Counted from the stretch's first letter, positions 9,401-17,626 are shown. The stretch: DNA of 64,000 nt from Pseudomonas sp. 7SR1 (GCF_900156465.1 NZ_LT707064.1:5161001-5225000), one strand, 5' to 3'. The notes: generated by a model from the sequence alone, not told the origin. Translations and numbers: made by a program.

Positions 9401-9472
9401 AGCCTGGAGCGCGTTCAAAAAAGCGTCATAAGTCGCTTCCTGGGCAGAGGAAGGCGCTAACCGGGCAATCAT
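6416..9472 (-). CDS. ydiJ: YdiJ-type FAD-linked / 4Fe-4S dehydrogenase
   Basis: At 1018 residues this equals the length I recall for E. coli YdiJ, described as a D-2-hydroxyglutarate (D-2-hydroxyacid) dehydrogenase. Domains in order: an FAD-binding domain of the vanillyl-alcohol oxidase/D-lactate dehydrogenase class (PRGGGTGTNGQSL near residue 85, STSNRATVGGMINTDASGQG near 150), an FAD-oxidase C-terminal domain up to about 530 (FGHVDAGVLHVRP), an Fe-S region with CNGNGACYN and a ferredoxin-like CLACKSCAGQCPVK near 670, and a C-terminal CCG-type domain (HCTEKTNEPG, SGCCGMSGTYGHE). ATG 9472 has AGGAA upstream. It is divergent from the LysR gene at 9630, its likely regulator. Electrons probably pass to the quinone pool. 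Confidence 0.85.
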   Translation of the reverse strand: MIARLAPSSAQEATYDAFLNALQAAGFRGEIARDLGDRTVLATDNSIYQRLPQAAVFPLDVQDVQLLSRLAGQAEHSQVVLTPRGGGTGTNGQSLTDGVVVDLSRHLNGILEINVEERWVRVQSGVVKDQLNAALKPHGLFFAPELSTSNRATVGGMINTDASGQGSCTYGKTRDHVLELSTVLLGGACFTSSPMDGAQLSALAGRGDRVAQVYQCALDIVATQAELIETTFPKLNRCLTGYDLAHLREADGRFNLNSVLCGSEGSLGFIVEAKLNVLPIPRHSILVNVRYAGFMDALRDAKALMAMKPLSIETVDSKVLMLAMNDIVWHGVAEYFPEDPARPTLGINLIEFSADDEEALQQRVHEFVQHLQRDTSVVRLGHTLAIGADALKRVYAMRKRAVGLLGNVKGEARPQPFVEDTAVPPENLADFILEFRALLDSHGLQYGMFGHVDAGVLHVRPILDMKDPAQAALVRPVSDAVAALTQKYGGLLWGEHGKGLRSQYVPDYFGDLYPALQALKAAFDPNNQLNPGKIATPATVPGARLTRVDEVTLRGELDRTIDERVWKSYDAAVHCNGNGACYNFDPDDAMCPSWKATRNRVHSPKGRASLIREWLRRQELEGVDVLAASDRLRAAAPWSMARRAINSLAQKMGQRDFSHEVYEAMAGCLACKSCAGQCPVKVNVPEFRSRFLELYHSRYLRPLKDYLIGSLEYTVPHIARMPRLYNFVMGARPVRWVLERAAGMVDSPLLSLVDFASACRDWGVEVATPERLAALSEAQRGKSVILVQDAFTRFFETPLLVDWVELIARLGYKVYLAPYAPNGKPLQVQGFLKAFEKAARFNGQTLSSLQQYRIALVGLDPAMTLVYRQEYTKTAAGLAPRVLLAQEWLADVLPQLDVTKADEPYQFLPHCTEKTNEPGSVTLWQKIFEGVGLTLHVPASGCCGMSGTYGHEARNARTSDTIYGQSWKPLIQRFNQTGRVVADGYSCRSQVKRQEGTTVLHPLQVVLARVREQAGANR

Positions 9473-9629
9473 GTTGGGATTCCTGCAGGCTAAAAGCTAA
9501 TCTATGCATTCTTATTACGCATGCTCAGGACAAGCCAAGCTGAACAGGCGCATGTGATTTCGCTGATTCTTGCGGCTATTGGTCCTTGAGACAAACGTAA
9601 TTCCTGCTGGTTTTGCATGAGCGTTATGA

Positions 9630-10532
9630 ATGAACCCGAGAAGATTGACGCCTTCGATGTCGCTGTTGATCGCCTTCGAAGCAGCCGCCCGTCATGGCAG
9701 CTTCACCAAGGCCGCCGACGAGCTGGCATTGACCCAGAGCGCTGTCAGTCGCCAGGTGCAGACCCTGGAGGCGCAACTTGAAATCGAATTGTTCAGGCGC
9801 GAGGGTCGGAAGATCGAATTGACGGCGGCCGGGGCCCTGTACCAGCACGAACTGACGGCGGCACTGGGTCGCATTCGAAGCGCTACATTGCAGGCCATTT
9901 CGTACAGCAGCAACGACGGCCCCCTGAACCTGGCGGTGCTGCCGACCCTGGGTTCGAAATGGCTGCTGCCACGCATGCATGAGTTCTATGCCCGGCATCC
10001 CGGGATACTGGTCCACATCCACTCCCGGATCATCCGCGAGGATGTCCAGGCATCCACCCAGGACATGAACGCGATCATCTGCGCCGGTCACGGCGAGTGG
10101 CCCGGCTACATCGCCCATGAACTGTTCCCGGAAAGACTGGTGGTGGTCGCCAGCCCCACGGCACTGCCCGAATATCGCACCCTGTCCCCCAAGGACATCA
10201 CCGGACAGGTACTGTTGAACGTCGTATCGAGGCCCAGCGTCTGGCCGGACTGGTTCGACGCCCATGGCCTGGACCACCGGCACATGAGGTCCGGCCCCGG
10301 CTTCGAGCTCACGGCGCACCTGATCCAGGCGGTGTCCGCAGGCATCGGCATCGGCTTGATCCCCCACATCCTGGTGCAGGACGAATTGAAGCGCGGCGAA
10401 CTGGTCGCCCTGTCCGAACCGATGGAAAGCGGGCGCAGCTACTTCCTCGCCTACCCGTCCCGCTACCAGCACCTGCCCTCGCTGAAGGCCTTCAGCCAGT
10501 GGCTGTTGTCACTACCGCTCCCCGATCAATGA
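9630..10532 (+). CDS. LysR-family transcriptional regulator (GcvA-like)
   Basis: The 300-residue protein has an N-terminal winged helix-turn-helix (residues 6-65: AFEAAARHGSFTKAADELAL, then TQSAVSRQVQTLE). A LysR substrate-binding domain follows (about 95-295). The style resembles the GcvA/AmpR subgroup. It is transcribed away from the YdiJ-type gene, with a 157-base gap holding both promoters, so control of that gene is likely. The effector is unknown and could be a 2-hydroxyacid substrate of the neighbouring enzyme. A strong bidirectional terminator follows it. Confidence 0.85.
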   Translation: MNPRRLTPSMSLLIAFEAAARHGSFTKAADELALTQSAVSRQVQTLEAQLEIELFRREGRKIELTAAGALYQHELTAALGRIRSATLQAISYSSNDGPLNLAVLPTLGSKWLLPRMHEFYARHPGILVHIHSRIIREDVQASTQDMNAIICAGHGEWPGYIAHELFPERLVVVASPTALPEYRTLSPKDITGQVLLNVVSRPSVWPDWFDAHGLDHRHMRSGPGFELTAHLIQAVSAGIGIGLIPHILVQDELKRGELVALSEPMESGRSYFLAYPSRYQHLPSLKAFSQWLLSLPLPDQ

Positions 10533-10548
10533 GCCCTGGCGGTCGTGC

Positions 10549-10587
10549 AAAAAAAAATGGACCTCTTTTCAGAGGTCCATTTTTTTC
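10549..10587. terminator. Bidirectional intrinsic terminator
   Basis: ATGGACCTC (10557-10565) pairs perfectly with GAGGTCCAT (10572-10580). A run of A lies before the stem and a run of T after it, so it can terminate transcription on both strands. It sits exactly between the convergent LysR gene and the carboxynorspermidine dehydrogenase gene. Confidence 0.95.
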
Positions 10588-10638
10588 ACGGCCAGGTACG
10601 AGAAACGAGATTCACCTGGTCAGGGAATCTCAAGCGTC

Positions 10639-11874
10639 TCAGTTCCAGGGACGGTCTCCATGTTCGTCCTTGATGCGGGTCGGCAGGCCCATCACGTCCA
10701 GCGCCTTGAGGAAAGCCTCGGCGGGCAACTCCTCGACGTTGACCATGCGCTGCACGTCCCATTCGCCACGGGCAACCAGCAAGGCGGCAGCCACTGGCGG
10801 TACGCCGGCGGTATAGGAAATGCCCTGGCTATCGGTTTCCGCATAGGCTTCTTCGTGATCGGCCACGTTGTAGATGAACACTTCGCGCGGCTTGCCATCC
10901 TTGGTGCCCTTGACCAGGTCGCCGATGCAGGTCTTGCCGGTGTAGCCGGGCGCGAGGGAGCTCGGATCAGGCAGCACGGCCTTGACTACCTTGAGCGGCA
11001 CGACCTCCAGCCCTTCGGCGGTCTTGACCGGTTGTTCCGAGAGCAGGCCGAGGTTCCTGAGCACGGTGAACACGTTGATGTAGTGCTCGCCGAAGCTCAT
11101 CCAGAACCGCACGTTGGGCACGCCGAGGTTCTTGGACAGGGAATGCACTTCATCGTGACCGGTCAGGTAGAGATTCTGCGTCCCCACGACCGGCAGGTCG
11201 TCGGTACGCTTGACCTCGAACATGGTGTTGCTGGTCCACTCACTGTTCTGCCAGCTCCACACTTGTCCGGTGAATTCGCGGAAATTGATTTCCGGATCGA
11301 AATTGGTAGCGAAATACTTGCCATGGGAACCGGCATTGACGTCGAGAATATCGATCGAGTCGATCCGGTCGAAATACTGTTGTTGCGCCAGTGCCGCGTA
11401 GGCGTTGACCACACCCGGGTCGAAACCCACGCCGAGAATGGCCGTGATGTTCTTCTGCTGGCATTCTTCGAGGTGCTTCCACTCGTAGTTGCCGTACCAG
11501 GGCGGCGTCTCGCAGATCTTGCCCGGTTCTTCGTGAATGGCGGTGTCCAGGTAGGCCACGCCGGTATCGATGCAGGCGCGCAGCACCGACATGTTGAGAA
11601 AAGCGGAGCCGACGTTGATGACGATCTGCGATTCGGTCTCGCGGATCAGCGCCTTGGTCGCCTCGATGTCCAGGGCGTCCAGGGCGAAAGCCTTGATTTC
11701 AGCGGGTTGTTTGAGGCTACCCTTGGCCTTGACGCTGTCGATGATGGCCTGGCATTTGGAGATGTTGCGCGACGCGATAGCAATACGACCGAGTTCATCG
11801 TTGTGCTGCGCGCACTTGTGGGCCACCACCTTGGCGACACCTCCTGCACCAATGATAAGAACGTTCTTCTTCAA
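10639..11874 (-). CDS. Carboxynorspermidine / carboxyspermidine dehydrogenase (saccharopine dehydrogenase family)
   Basis: The enzyme reductively condenses aspartate semialdehyde with a diamine to carboxy(nor)spermidine, the first step of the alternative spermidine/norspermidine route. The 411-residue product begins with a Rossmann motif (KKNVLIIGAGGVAKVVAH) and contains LGVGFDPGVVNAYAA and, near the C-terminus, GISYTAGVPPVAAALLVARG. I chose TTG 11874 because it places the protein directly before KKNVLI and gives the usual family length; AAAGGAG lies about 11 bases upstream. No ATG is available close by. It follows nspC by 25 bases and is surely cotranscribed. Whether the product is spermidine or norspermidine cannot be read from sequence. 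Confidence 0.85.
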   Translation of the reverse strand: MKKNVLIIGAGGVAKVVAHKCAQHNDELGRIAIASRNISKCQAIIDSVKAKGSLKQPAEIKAFALDALDIEATKALIRETESQIVINVGSAFLNMSVLRACIDTGVAYLDTAIHEEPGKICETPPWYGNYEWKHLEECQQKNITAILGVGFDPGVVNAYAALAQQQYFDRIDSIDILDVNAGSHGKYFATNFDPEINFREFTGQVWSWQNSEWTSNTMFEVKRTDDLPVVGTQNLYLTGHDEVHSLSKNLGVPNVRFWMSFGEHYINVFTVLRNLGLLSEQPVKTAEGLEVVPLKVVKAVLPDPSSLAPGYTGKTCIGDLVKGTKDGKPREVFIYNVADHEEAYAETDSQGISYTAGVPPVAAALLVARGEWDVQRMVNVEELPAEAFLKALDVMGLPTRIKDEHGDRPWN

Positions 11875-11899
11875 TTTTCTCAATTCTCCTTTGCGCCAG

Positions 11900-12997
11900 T
11901 TACGAGAGGCTGGACAGATAGTCTTCGAACCCAAATTCACGAACCACCTCGACACTACCGTCGAGTTGTTTCACTACGATGGATGGCATTTTCAAACCGT
12001 TGAACCAGTTTTTCTTGACCATGGTGTAACCCGCCGCGTCGATGAACGACAGTCGATCGCCGATGGCCAGCGGACGATCGAATTGGTATTCGCCGAAGAT
12101 GTCTCCGGCCAGGCACGACTTGCCGCATACCATGTAGGTGTGCTCGCCCTCGCTGGGCGCCAGCTTGGCGTTCAGGCGATAGATCAGCAGATCGAGCATG
12201 TGGGCTTCGATGGAGCTGTCCACCACGGCCAGGTGCTTGCCGTTGTAGAGGGTGTCGAGCACGGTGACTTCCAGCGAAGCGCTCTGGGTGATCGCCGCCT
12301 CGCCCGGTTCCAGGTAGACCTGCACTCCATACTTCTCGGAGAACGCCTTGAGGCGTGCGCAGAATGCGTCCAGGGCATAACCCTCGCCGGTGAAATGGAT
12401 ACCGCCGCCCAGGCTGACCCACTCGACCTTATGCAACAGATGACCGAAGCGTTCCTCGATAGTGCCCAGCATCTGGTCGAACAGGCCGAAATCGCCGTTC
12501 TCGCAGTTGTTGTGGAACATGAAGCCGCTGATCTGCTCGATCACCGCCTCGACCTTGACCGGGTCCCACTCGCCCAGGCGACTGAACGGACGGGCCGGGT
12601 CGGCCAGCAGGTAGTCGGAGCTGCTCACTTGCGGGTTGACCCGCAGGCCGCGCACCTTGCCTGCGCAAGCCTGGGCGTGACGCTGCAGCTGGCTGATGGA
12701 GTTGAAGATGATCTTGTCGCAATTCTCGATCATCTCCTCGACCTCGTCGTCGGCCCAGGCCACGCTGTAGGCATGGGTCTCGCCAGCGAATTTCTGGCGA
12801 CCGAGCTTGAGCTCGTACAGCGACGAGGAGGTGGTGCCGTCCATGTACTGCTGCATCAGGTCGAACACCGACCAGGTGGCGAAGCACTTGAGCGCCAGCA
12901 GGGCCTTGGCCCCGGACTGCTCGCGCACGTAGGCAATCTTCTGCATGTTCGCCAGCAGTTTTTGCTTGTCGATGAGGTAGTACGGTGTCTTGATCAT
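11900..12997 (-). CDS. nspC: Carboxynorspermidine decarboxylase
   Basis: This 365-residue enzyme is a PLP-dependent fold-type III (alanine-racemase-like) decarboxylase that turns carboxy(nor)spermidine into (nor)spermidine. Evidence: KALLALKCFATWSVF near residue 30 (the PLP lysine region), HNNCENGDF near 170, WVSLGGGIHF near 205, YLEPGEAA near 240, and VCGKSCLAGDIFGEY near 300. The last corresponds to the cysteine loop of the active site at the dimer interface. Start ATG 12997 (MIKTPYYLID) is preferred over the upstream TTG. It is the first gene of a two-gene operon with the dehydrogenase. Only the two polyamine enzymes are in this operon, with no transporter. Confidence 0.92.
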   Translation of the reverse strand: MIKTPYYLIDKQKLLANMQKIAYVREQSGAKALLALKCFATWSVFDLMQQYMDGTTSSSLYELKLGRQKFAGETHAYSVAWADDEVEEMIENCDKIIFNSISQLQRHAQACAGKVRGLRVNPQVSSSDYLLADPARPFSRLGEWDPVKVEAVIEQISGFMFHNNCENGDFGLFDQMLGTIEERFGHLLHKVEWVSLGGGIHFTGEGYALDAFCARLKAFSEKYGVQVYLEPGEAAITQSASLEVTVLDTLYNGKHLAVVDSSIEAHMLDLLIYRLNAKLAPSEGEHTYMVCGKSCLAGDIFGEYQFDRPLAIGDRLSFIDAAGYTMVKKNWFNGLKMPSIVVKQLDGSVEVVREFGFEDYLSSLS

Positions 12998-13159
12998 TTC
13001 GAGGCCCCCGGCAAGGCCAGCCAAAAAAGGATGCGCATTGTGCCTTCACTGGCCACAGATCGAAAGTGCAGCTTGCCGGATCGATTCGAAACACCCGCCA
13101 GGCGCCTGTCGCGCAAGCCCTCGCCAGAGCGCTCCCAGGCCCTGCGGGCGGTTTTTGGC

Positions 13160-13184
13160 AAAAAAATGCCACTCATCGAGTGGC
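13160..13184 (-). terminator. Intrinsic terminator after the nucleotide-exchanger-like gene
   Basis: On the minus strand GCCACTC and GAGTGGC form a 7-base stem with a three-base loop, followed by seven T (the A-run at 13160-13166). It lies about 55 bases past the stop of the 13239-14570 gene. Confidence 0.85.
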
Positions 13185-13238
13185 CTTTACCGTGACACAA
13201 GCCAGAACGGTGATTCGTCCCTGGGCATTCACGCCGCC

Positions 13239-14570
13239 CTAGGTCTCGACGGCACTCATCCCCACGGGCGCCGTTTCCTGCCAGTCATCGGCCTGGCGCC
13301 CCAACTGCCAGCCCAGGTAGCCCCATAGCAGCGCGCACGCGGCGCCAATCACCGCCACCAGTGCGGCGCCCTGCCCCAGCATGTCCAGAAGGCTCTTGGC
13401 CCAGCCGCTCACGGCGTCGCCGCCACGATAGACCACGGTGTCGATGAAGTTCTTGGCCTTGTACTTGCTCTCGGCATCCAGGGGCGCGAAGAGCATTTCC
13501 CTCCCCGGCCGGACGAATGCGTACTCGCCGATCCGTCGCACGATCATCAACGTCGCCAGCAGCGCGAACCCGGGCGCCAGCGCCAGCCCCAGGAAGCCGA
13601 CGCACATGATCAACGGCACGACCGCCAGCAACGTACGCACCCCCAGCCTGGGCGCGATACGCCCGCTGATGAACAACTGGGACACAAGTGCACCGGCCTG
13701 CACAATGATGTCGATGGTGCCGAAGACACGAACCTGCGCCTCACGATCCGGAAAATGCTCGTTCACCAGGCGCGCCTGTTCGAAATAGAGAAAGGTGCTG
13801 ACCGTCGCCAGCAGCACCACGAACCCGGCGATCCCCAGCAGGTAAGGCGAGCGGAGCACGGCGCTCAGGCCGCTGAACGGATTGCCCCCCAAGGGCTGCC
13901 GGGGGCTCTGGGTCGGCGCGGCGCCTGGTCGCCCGGCCCCACCGGTCTCACGCCATCTCATCAGCGTCCGCTTCAGCACCAGCGTGGCGCCGAGCAACAG
14001 GGCCGCGATCAGCATCAACCCCGAAGCGCCCACCAGGCCGATGAGCGCCGCGCTCAGTGCCGGCCCCAGCAGGCCGCCGATGCTGGCCCCCGCCGCGATG
14101 AAAGCGAACAGGCGCTTGGCCTGGCCGCTGTCGAACACATCGGCCATCAGGCTCCAGGCCACGGATACGACGAACAGGTTGTAGACCGATATCCAGACGT
14201 AAAAGACCCGGGCCAGCCAGACGCTGTCCGGGGCGAACTGGAAGAACTCGACGAACAGCAAAAGGTTGATACCGAAGAAGCCATACACCCAGTCGATCAG
14301 GCGCAAGCGCGCAACCCGCGCGCTCAACCAGGCGAACAACGGAACGGCCGCCAGCATCACCAGGAAGGTCGCGGTGAACAGCCATTGCAGATTCTCCACA
14401 CCGGCGGTGATCCCCATCGACTCACGGATCGGCCGCAGCATGAAATAACCGGCGAACAGGCAAAGGAACAGCAGGAAACCGCACAGCGCCGGACGCAGCT
14501 CATCGTCGCGGGCATTGATGGCGAGGCTCAGCCGGTGCAGATGTCGGTGCAGATAGTTTGGCGCACTCAT
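13239..14570 (-). CDS. MFS-type transporter resembling NTP/NDP exchangers
   Basis: The 443-residue protein is an integral inner-membrane protein with about 12 hydrophobic segments. The pattern LCLFAGYFMLRPIRESMG near residue 40, with a matching Arg-rich segment VRRIGEYAFVRPGREMLFAP near 350, is the one I associate with ATP/ADP translocase-like (Tlc-related) bacterial proteins. Many of those are annotated as MFS transporters and have no proven nucleotide transport. GGAG five bases before ATG 14570 supports the start. It is the last gene of the string DUF2790 - SDR - transporter downstream of the two-component system and ends at a good terminator. The substrate is unknown. Confidence 0.7.
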   Translation of the reverse strand: MSAPNYLHRHLHRLSLAINARDDELRPALCGFLLFLCLFAGYFMLRPIRESMGITAGVENLQWLFTATFLVMLAAVPLFAWLSARVARLRLIDWVYGFFGINLLLFVEFFQFAPDSVWLARVFYVWISVYNLFVVSVAWSLMADVFDSGQAKRLFAFIAAGASIGGLLGPALSAALIGLVGASGLMLIAALLLGATLVLKRTLMRWRETGGAGRPGAAPTQSPRQPLGGNPFSGLSAVLRSPYLLGIAGFVVLLATVSTFLYFEQARLVNEHFPDREAQVRVFGTIDIIVQAGALVSQLFISGRIAPRLGVRTLLAVVPLIMCVGFLGLALAPGFALLATLMIVRRIGEYAFVRPGREMLFAPLDAESKYKAKNFIDTVVYRGGDAVSGWAKSLLDMLGQGAALVAVIGAACALLWGYLGWQLGRQADDWQETAPVGMSAVET

Positions 14571-14636
14571 GAAAGCTCCAAAGGTAACAGGCCAGAGAAA
14601 CAGGCACGGGGCGTACTCCCCGTGCCCGGGGTCGCT

Positions 14637-15680
14637 TCACGGATAGCTGACCCCCGTGAGCCGCTCGGACAGCGTCCAGAGCCGGTCGGCGTCCGCCGTC
14701 CGCGTAGCCGCTGCCGGCACCTTGGCGAACCCCAGCGGACCGCGTTTTTCTTCATCGCCCACCGGACCGTAGTAGGCCCCGCCGACAGCCTCGCGGGCCG
14801 TGGCCGCATACAGCGTGGGCAAGGCTCCCTGCGCAGCGGAGTGGTATTTGTCCCGGTCCTCGGCCCAGCGCTGGCCGAACTCGCTGTTCAAGCCAGGGCC
14901 GCGCGCGATCAGTTCGGTGACCGCCACGCCGGGATGCGCCGCGATGCTGCGAATGCCCCAACCCTCGGCCTCGCTGCGCCGCTGCAAGGCAAAGGCCCAA
15001 TGCAGGATGGCGAGTTTGGATTGCGCATAGGCCGCATAGGGCTGGTACGCCTGCTCGGACTGCAGGTCGTCGAAGTTCATCGCCCCGCGACCGGCGGCAA
15101 TACTTGAAAGGCTCACCACCCGGGCGTCCTGGCTTTGCCGCAACAAGGGCACCAGCAGGCCGGTCAGGGCGAAGTGTCCCAGGTAGTTGGTTGCCAGCTG
15201 CATTTCAAAACCGTCGGCCGACGTACCTCGCTCGGGAGGCGCCATGATGGCGGCGTTATTGATCAACACATCGAGGCGCGGCAAGCGCTGATTGAGCTTT
15301 TGCGCCAGCTCGCGCACCGAGGACAGATTGGCCAGGTCCACGGACTCGAACTGCACCCTGGCGTCGGGCACCGCTTGCCGGATCCGCGCGATGGCCTCCG
15401 CGCCCCGCTCCGGGTTGCGCGCGGCGATGATGACTTCGGCACCGGCACGCGCGAGCGCCAGCGCATCCTCGTAGCCCATGCCGCTGGTGCCGCCGGTGAC
15501 CAGGATGATCCGACCATCCTGGGAGGGCATGTCCTGCGTCGACCATTGCGGTTTCGGCGCGGCAGTATCAGCCGCTTCGATGCTCACCGCACCGAGCAAC
15601 GTGACGCCGACGGTAAGCCCTCGGGCCAGTTTCACGAGTCGGCCCACAGGGCCCGTTGCAGATGTTGTCGTATTCCACAT
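14637..15680 (-). CDS. Short-chain dehydrogenase/reductase with an export signal
   Basis: The 347-residue protein has a classical SDR core: TGGTSGMGY cofactor loop near residue 60, NNAAIM near 140, and YAAYAQSK as the YxxxK active site near 225. The retinol-dehydrogenase-like subgroup is the best fit. Upstream of the core is an N-terminal extension with a basic region and hydrophobic stretch (RLVKLARGLTVGVTLLGAV) ending near SIEAAD, which looks like a Sec signal or membrane anchor. A periplasmic NAD(P) enzyme would be odd. The start at ATG 15680 keeps this extension; no better start lies just before the core. It sits between the DUF2790 gene and the transporter gene on the same strand. Confidence 0.75.
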   Translation of the reverse strand: MWNTTTSATGPVGRLVKLARGLTVGVTLLGAVSIEAADTAAPKPQWSTQDMPSQDGRIILVTGGTSGMGYEDALALARAGAEVIIAARNPERGAEAIARIRQAVPDARVQFESVDLANLSSVRELAQKLNQRLPRLDVLINNAAIMAPPERGTSADGFEMQLATNYLGHFALTGLLVPLLRQSQDARVVSLSSIAAGRGAMNFDDLQSEQAYQPYAAYAQSKLAILHWAFALQRRSEAEGWGIRSIAAHPGVAVTELIARGPGLNSEFGQRWAEDRDKYHSAAQGALPTLYAATAREAVGGAYYGPVGDEEKRGPLGFAKVPAAATRTADADRLWTLSERLTGVSYP

Positions 15681-15724
15681 GATTGGAGATCTCTGTTCGA
15701 AGGATGAACTGCACCCGCACACGC

Positions 15725-15985
15725 TCACTGAAGCGTGCAGGCCTCGGTCAGTTGCAGGAAGCTGACCTGCTCTGTGCTGCCCTGGGTGTTCACGTAGGTC
15801 ATATGGGCGCGCACGACCTCGCACGTTCGCGAGGGGGGTACCTCGATGCGAACGACCTTGGCGATATCCAGGGGCATGCCGTATTCATAGGCCGGGGCCC
15901 GCGTCTGTTCCTTGGCGAACAGTGACGGGCTGCCCAGGGGGACGACGGCCAGCAGACCGATGATGGAAACGGTTCGAATGTTCAT
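15725..15985 (-). CDS. DUF2790 small periplasmic protein
   Basis: This 86-residue protein starts at ATG 15985 with GGAG six bases upstream. It has a signal peptide (SIIGLLAVVPLGSPSLFA). The mature part shows the DUF2790 pattern: YEYGMPLDIAKVVRIEVP, CEVVRAHMTYVNTQG and a final C near the end, so one disulfide is possible. This family is largely limited to Pseudomonas. Members such as PtrA are induced by copper through CopRS. Here it follows a metal-type two-component system and has a matching predicted operator 80 bases upstream, which supports metal-responsive control. Molecular function is unknown. Confidence 0.85.
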   Translation of the reverse strand: MNIRTVSIIGLLAVVPLGSPSLFAKEQTRAPAYEYGMPLDIAKVVRIEVPPSRTCEVVRAHMTYVNTQGSTEQVSFLQLTEACTLQ

Positions 15986-16065
15986 GGTGCTCTCCACGAC
16001 TGTCCTTTACCGGGATGGTGGTAGCACTCTAGGGAGTAGAGACTGACGTCAGGGTGACTGCTGAC

Positions 16066-16081
16066 TGACAGGAAGATGTCA
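16066..16081. promoter_or_regulatory. Predicted CusR/CopR-type operator upstream of DUF2790
   Basis: TGACA-GGAAGA-TGTCA is a palindrome with a six-base spacer, 81 bases before the DUF2790 start. Read on the minus strand it is nearly the same as the site before the response regulator gene, differing by two extra spacer bases. The CusR box of E. coli is TGACA-N4-TGTCA. Confidence 0.6.
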
Positions 16082-16103
16082 AACGCCGGGGTTCGCCGCA
16101 GCA

Positions 16104-16121
16104 GGCTCTTTACGAAGAGCC
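16104..16121 (-). terminator. Hairpin after the sensor kinase gene
   Basis: GGCTCTT and AAGAGCC form a perfect 7-base stem with a TACG loop, between the kinase stop and the DUF2790 promoter. No U-run follows, so it may only partly terminate transcription or protect an mRNA end. Confidence 0.35.
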
Positions 16122-16237
16122 TCGAGCCTAAGGTCAGGCAAGGGGATAACGGCCGAGCAAGCGCAGTGGGCTGGCGTGCATGAGCATTACAGCGCGGTTT
16201 TCAACGCGGCATCAACGGGTATCAAGGCTTACAGCGC

Positions 16238-17626
16238 CTAGACCGAATCGTGGGGCAAGGCCTGGCTCATCAGGGAAAACCCGAAGGTATTGAAGCCGTC
16301 CTTGCTATGGGCGAACACGCGTCCACCGTGCATGGACGCCACCGCCCGCACGATGGAGAGGCCCAGGCCATGATGCGCATCGCTTCGCGCCCTGGCGGCG
16401 TCGGCGCGATAGAAACGCTCGAACAGATGTTCCAGGTGCACGGTGTCGATGGGATCGCCCGCGTTGGAAACGCTCACCTCTACCTGTATCCCCTGGCTCA
16501 CCAGGTTCACCGTGATAGTGCTGGCCGGCACTGCGTAGCGCGCGGCGTTCTGCAACAGGTTGGCCAGGGAGCGGTGGAACAGCCGTCGGTCGATGCGCGC
16601 ACGCATATCGCCCGTGACCACCACGTTCAACTGCCGGTCGAGCAGGACCGGCTCCAGGTACTCAACGGTCTTGCTCGCCTCCTCGTACAACGAGACATCG
16701 CTGAGCTCGGTCGCCCGCTGCCCGCTTTCGGCGCCGGCCAGGAACAACATGTCGTTGACCAGGGTGGCCATGCGCTCCAGCTCTTCGAGGTTGGACTGCA
16801 ACAGATCCTGGAGCTCACCGACGTCGCGCCCGTGGGCCAGGGCGACCTGGGTCTGCCCGATCAGGTTGGTCAAAGGCGTGCGCAGTTCGTGGGCCACATT
16901 GGCGTTGAACCCTTCGAGCTGGCACCAGGCGGCTTCCTGGCGAGCCAGGGCACCGTTGAACGACACCGCCAGCTCCTGCAATTCGCCCGGCAATGCCTCG
17001 GTGTCCAGCCGCTGCTTCGAATCCCCCGGCGGCAGGCTGTTGGCCTGCCTGCTCAGGCGCCTCACCGGCCCCAGGCCGAAACGGGCGATCCAGTAGCCAA
17101 GCAGCGCCACCAGCACAACGCCCACGGCTGAAATCAGGATCAGGATCTTGGTGAAGTGTCCCAGGGTCTTCATGAACGGCGTCGAATCCAGCCCCACGAT
17201 AAAGCGCAGTTCCGGACGGCTGCCCAGGGCGGGAATAGTCTTGACCAGCAACATCATCGGGCGAGCCCGATCCGGTATTTCCAGGGTGGAGAAGCCTTCC
17301 GGACGCTTCGACCAGTCCTGGCCATCCGGCATCTGCCCGCCGTAGCTGTAGGCCGGATTATCCACCACCACCCAGTAGCGCACCCGTTCATCGGCAGGCG
17401 TCAGGCCATCCAGCTTTTGTCGCAGGCCGACCCAGAACGCCGGCGAGTCGTATTTGGCGAGCACCGGATCGAGCACGGAATGGCGCAGGATCAGCTCGTT
17501 CTGCATCTGCTCGTTGAGCGACTGCTTCAACGAACAACGCAGCAGCGTTGCGCTGACCGAGGTGATCAGCATGGCGGCCAGGGCAAACATCAGGGCCAGC
17601 CGCCGGGCAATCGATCGCTTCATCAT
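16238..17626 (-). CDS. Heavy-metal-type sensor histidine kinase
   Basis: The 462-residue inner-membrane kinase has TM1 at about residues 10-30, a periplasmic sensor region, TM2 near 165-185, a HAMP linker, and a HisKA domain with the phosphorylated His at residue 246 (NVAHELRTPLTN). The ATPase domain follows (LANLLQNAARYA, then HHGLGLSIVRAVA near the end). The layout and linker match the CusS/CopS/IrlS metal-sensor class. It overlaps the response regulator gene by four bases (ATGA), so translation is coupled. Likely signals are copper, silver or another metal ion, which the sequence alone does not settle. Confidence 0.88.
   Translation of the reverse strand: MMKRSIARRLALMFALAAMLITSVSATLLRCSLKQSLNEQMQNELILRHSVLDPVLAKYDSPAFWVGLRQKLDGLTPADERVRYWVVVDNPAYSYGGQMPDGQDWSKRPEGFSTLEIPDRARPMMLLVKTIPALGSRPELRFIVGLDSTPFMKTLGHFTKILILISAVGVVLVALLGYWIARFGLGPVRRLSRQANSLPPGDSKQRLDTEALPGELQELAVSFNGALARQEAAWCQLEGFNANVAHELRTPLTNLIGQTQVALAHGRDVGELQDLLQSNLEELERMATLVNDMLFLAGAESGQRATELSDVSLYEEASKTVEYLEPVLLDRQLNVVVTGDMRARIDRRLFHRSLANLLQNAARYAVPASTITVNLVSQGIQVEVSVSNAGDPIDTVHLEHLFERFYRADAARARSDAHHGLGLSIVRAVASMHGGRVFAHSKDGFNTFGFSLMSQALPHDSV

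Noticed and set aside
9473..9629. Possible LysR operator in the divergent gap between YdiJ-type and LysR genes
   Set aside because: ATGC/GCAT arms around 9505-9525 are too short, and no site with clear symmetry and T-N11-A could be singled out.
11570..13195. Long plus-strand open frame over the polyamine genes (541 codons)
   Set aside because: The opposite strand encodes nspC and the dehydrogenase with clear motifs, and this frame has none.
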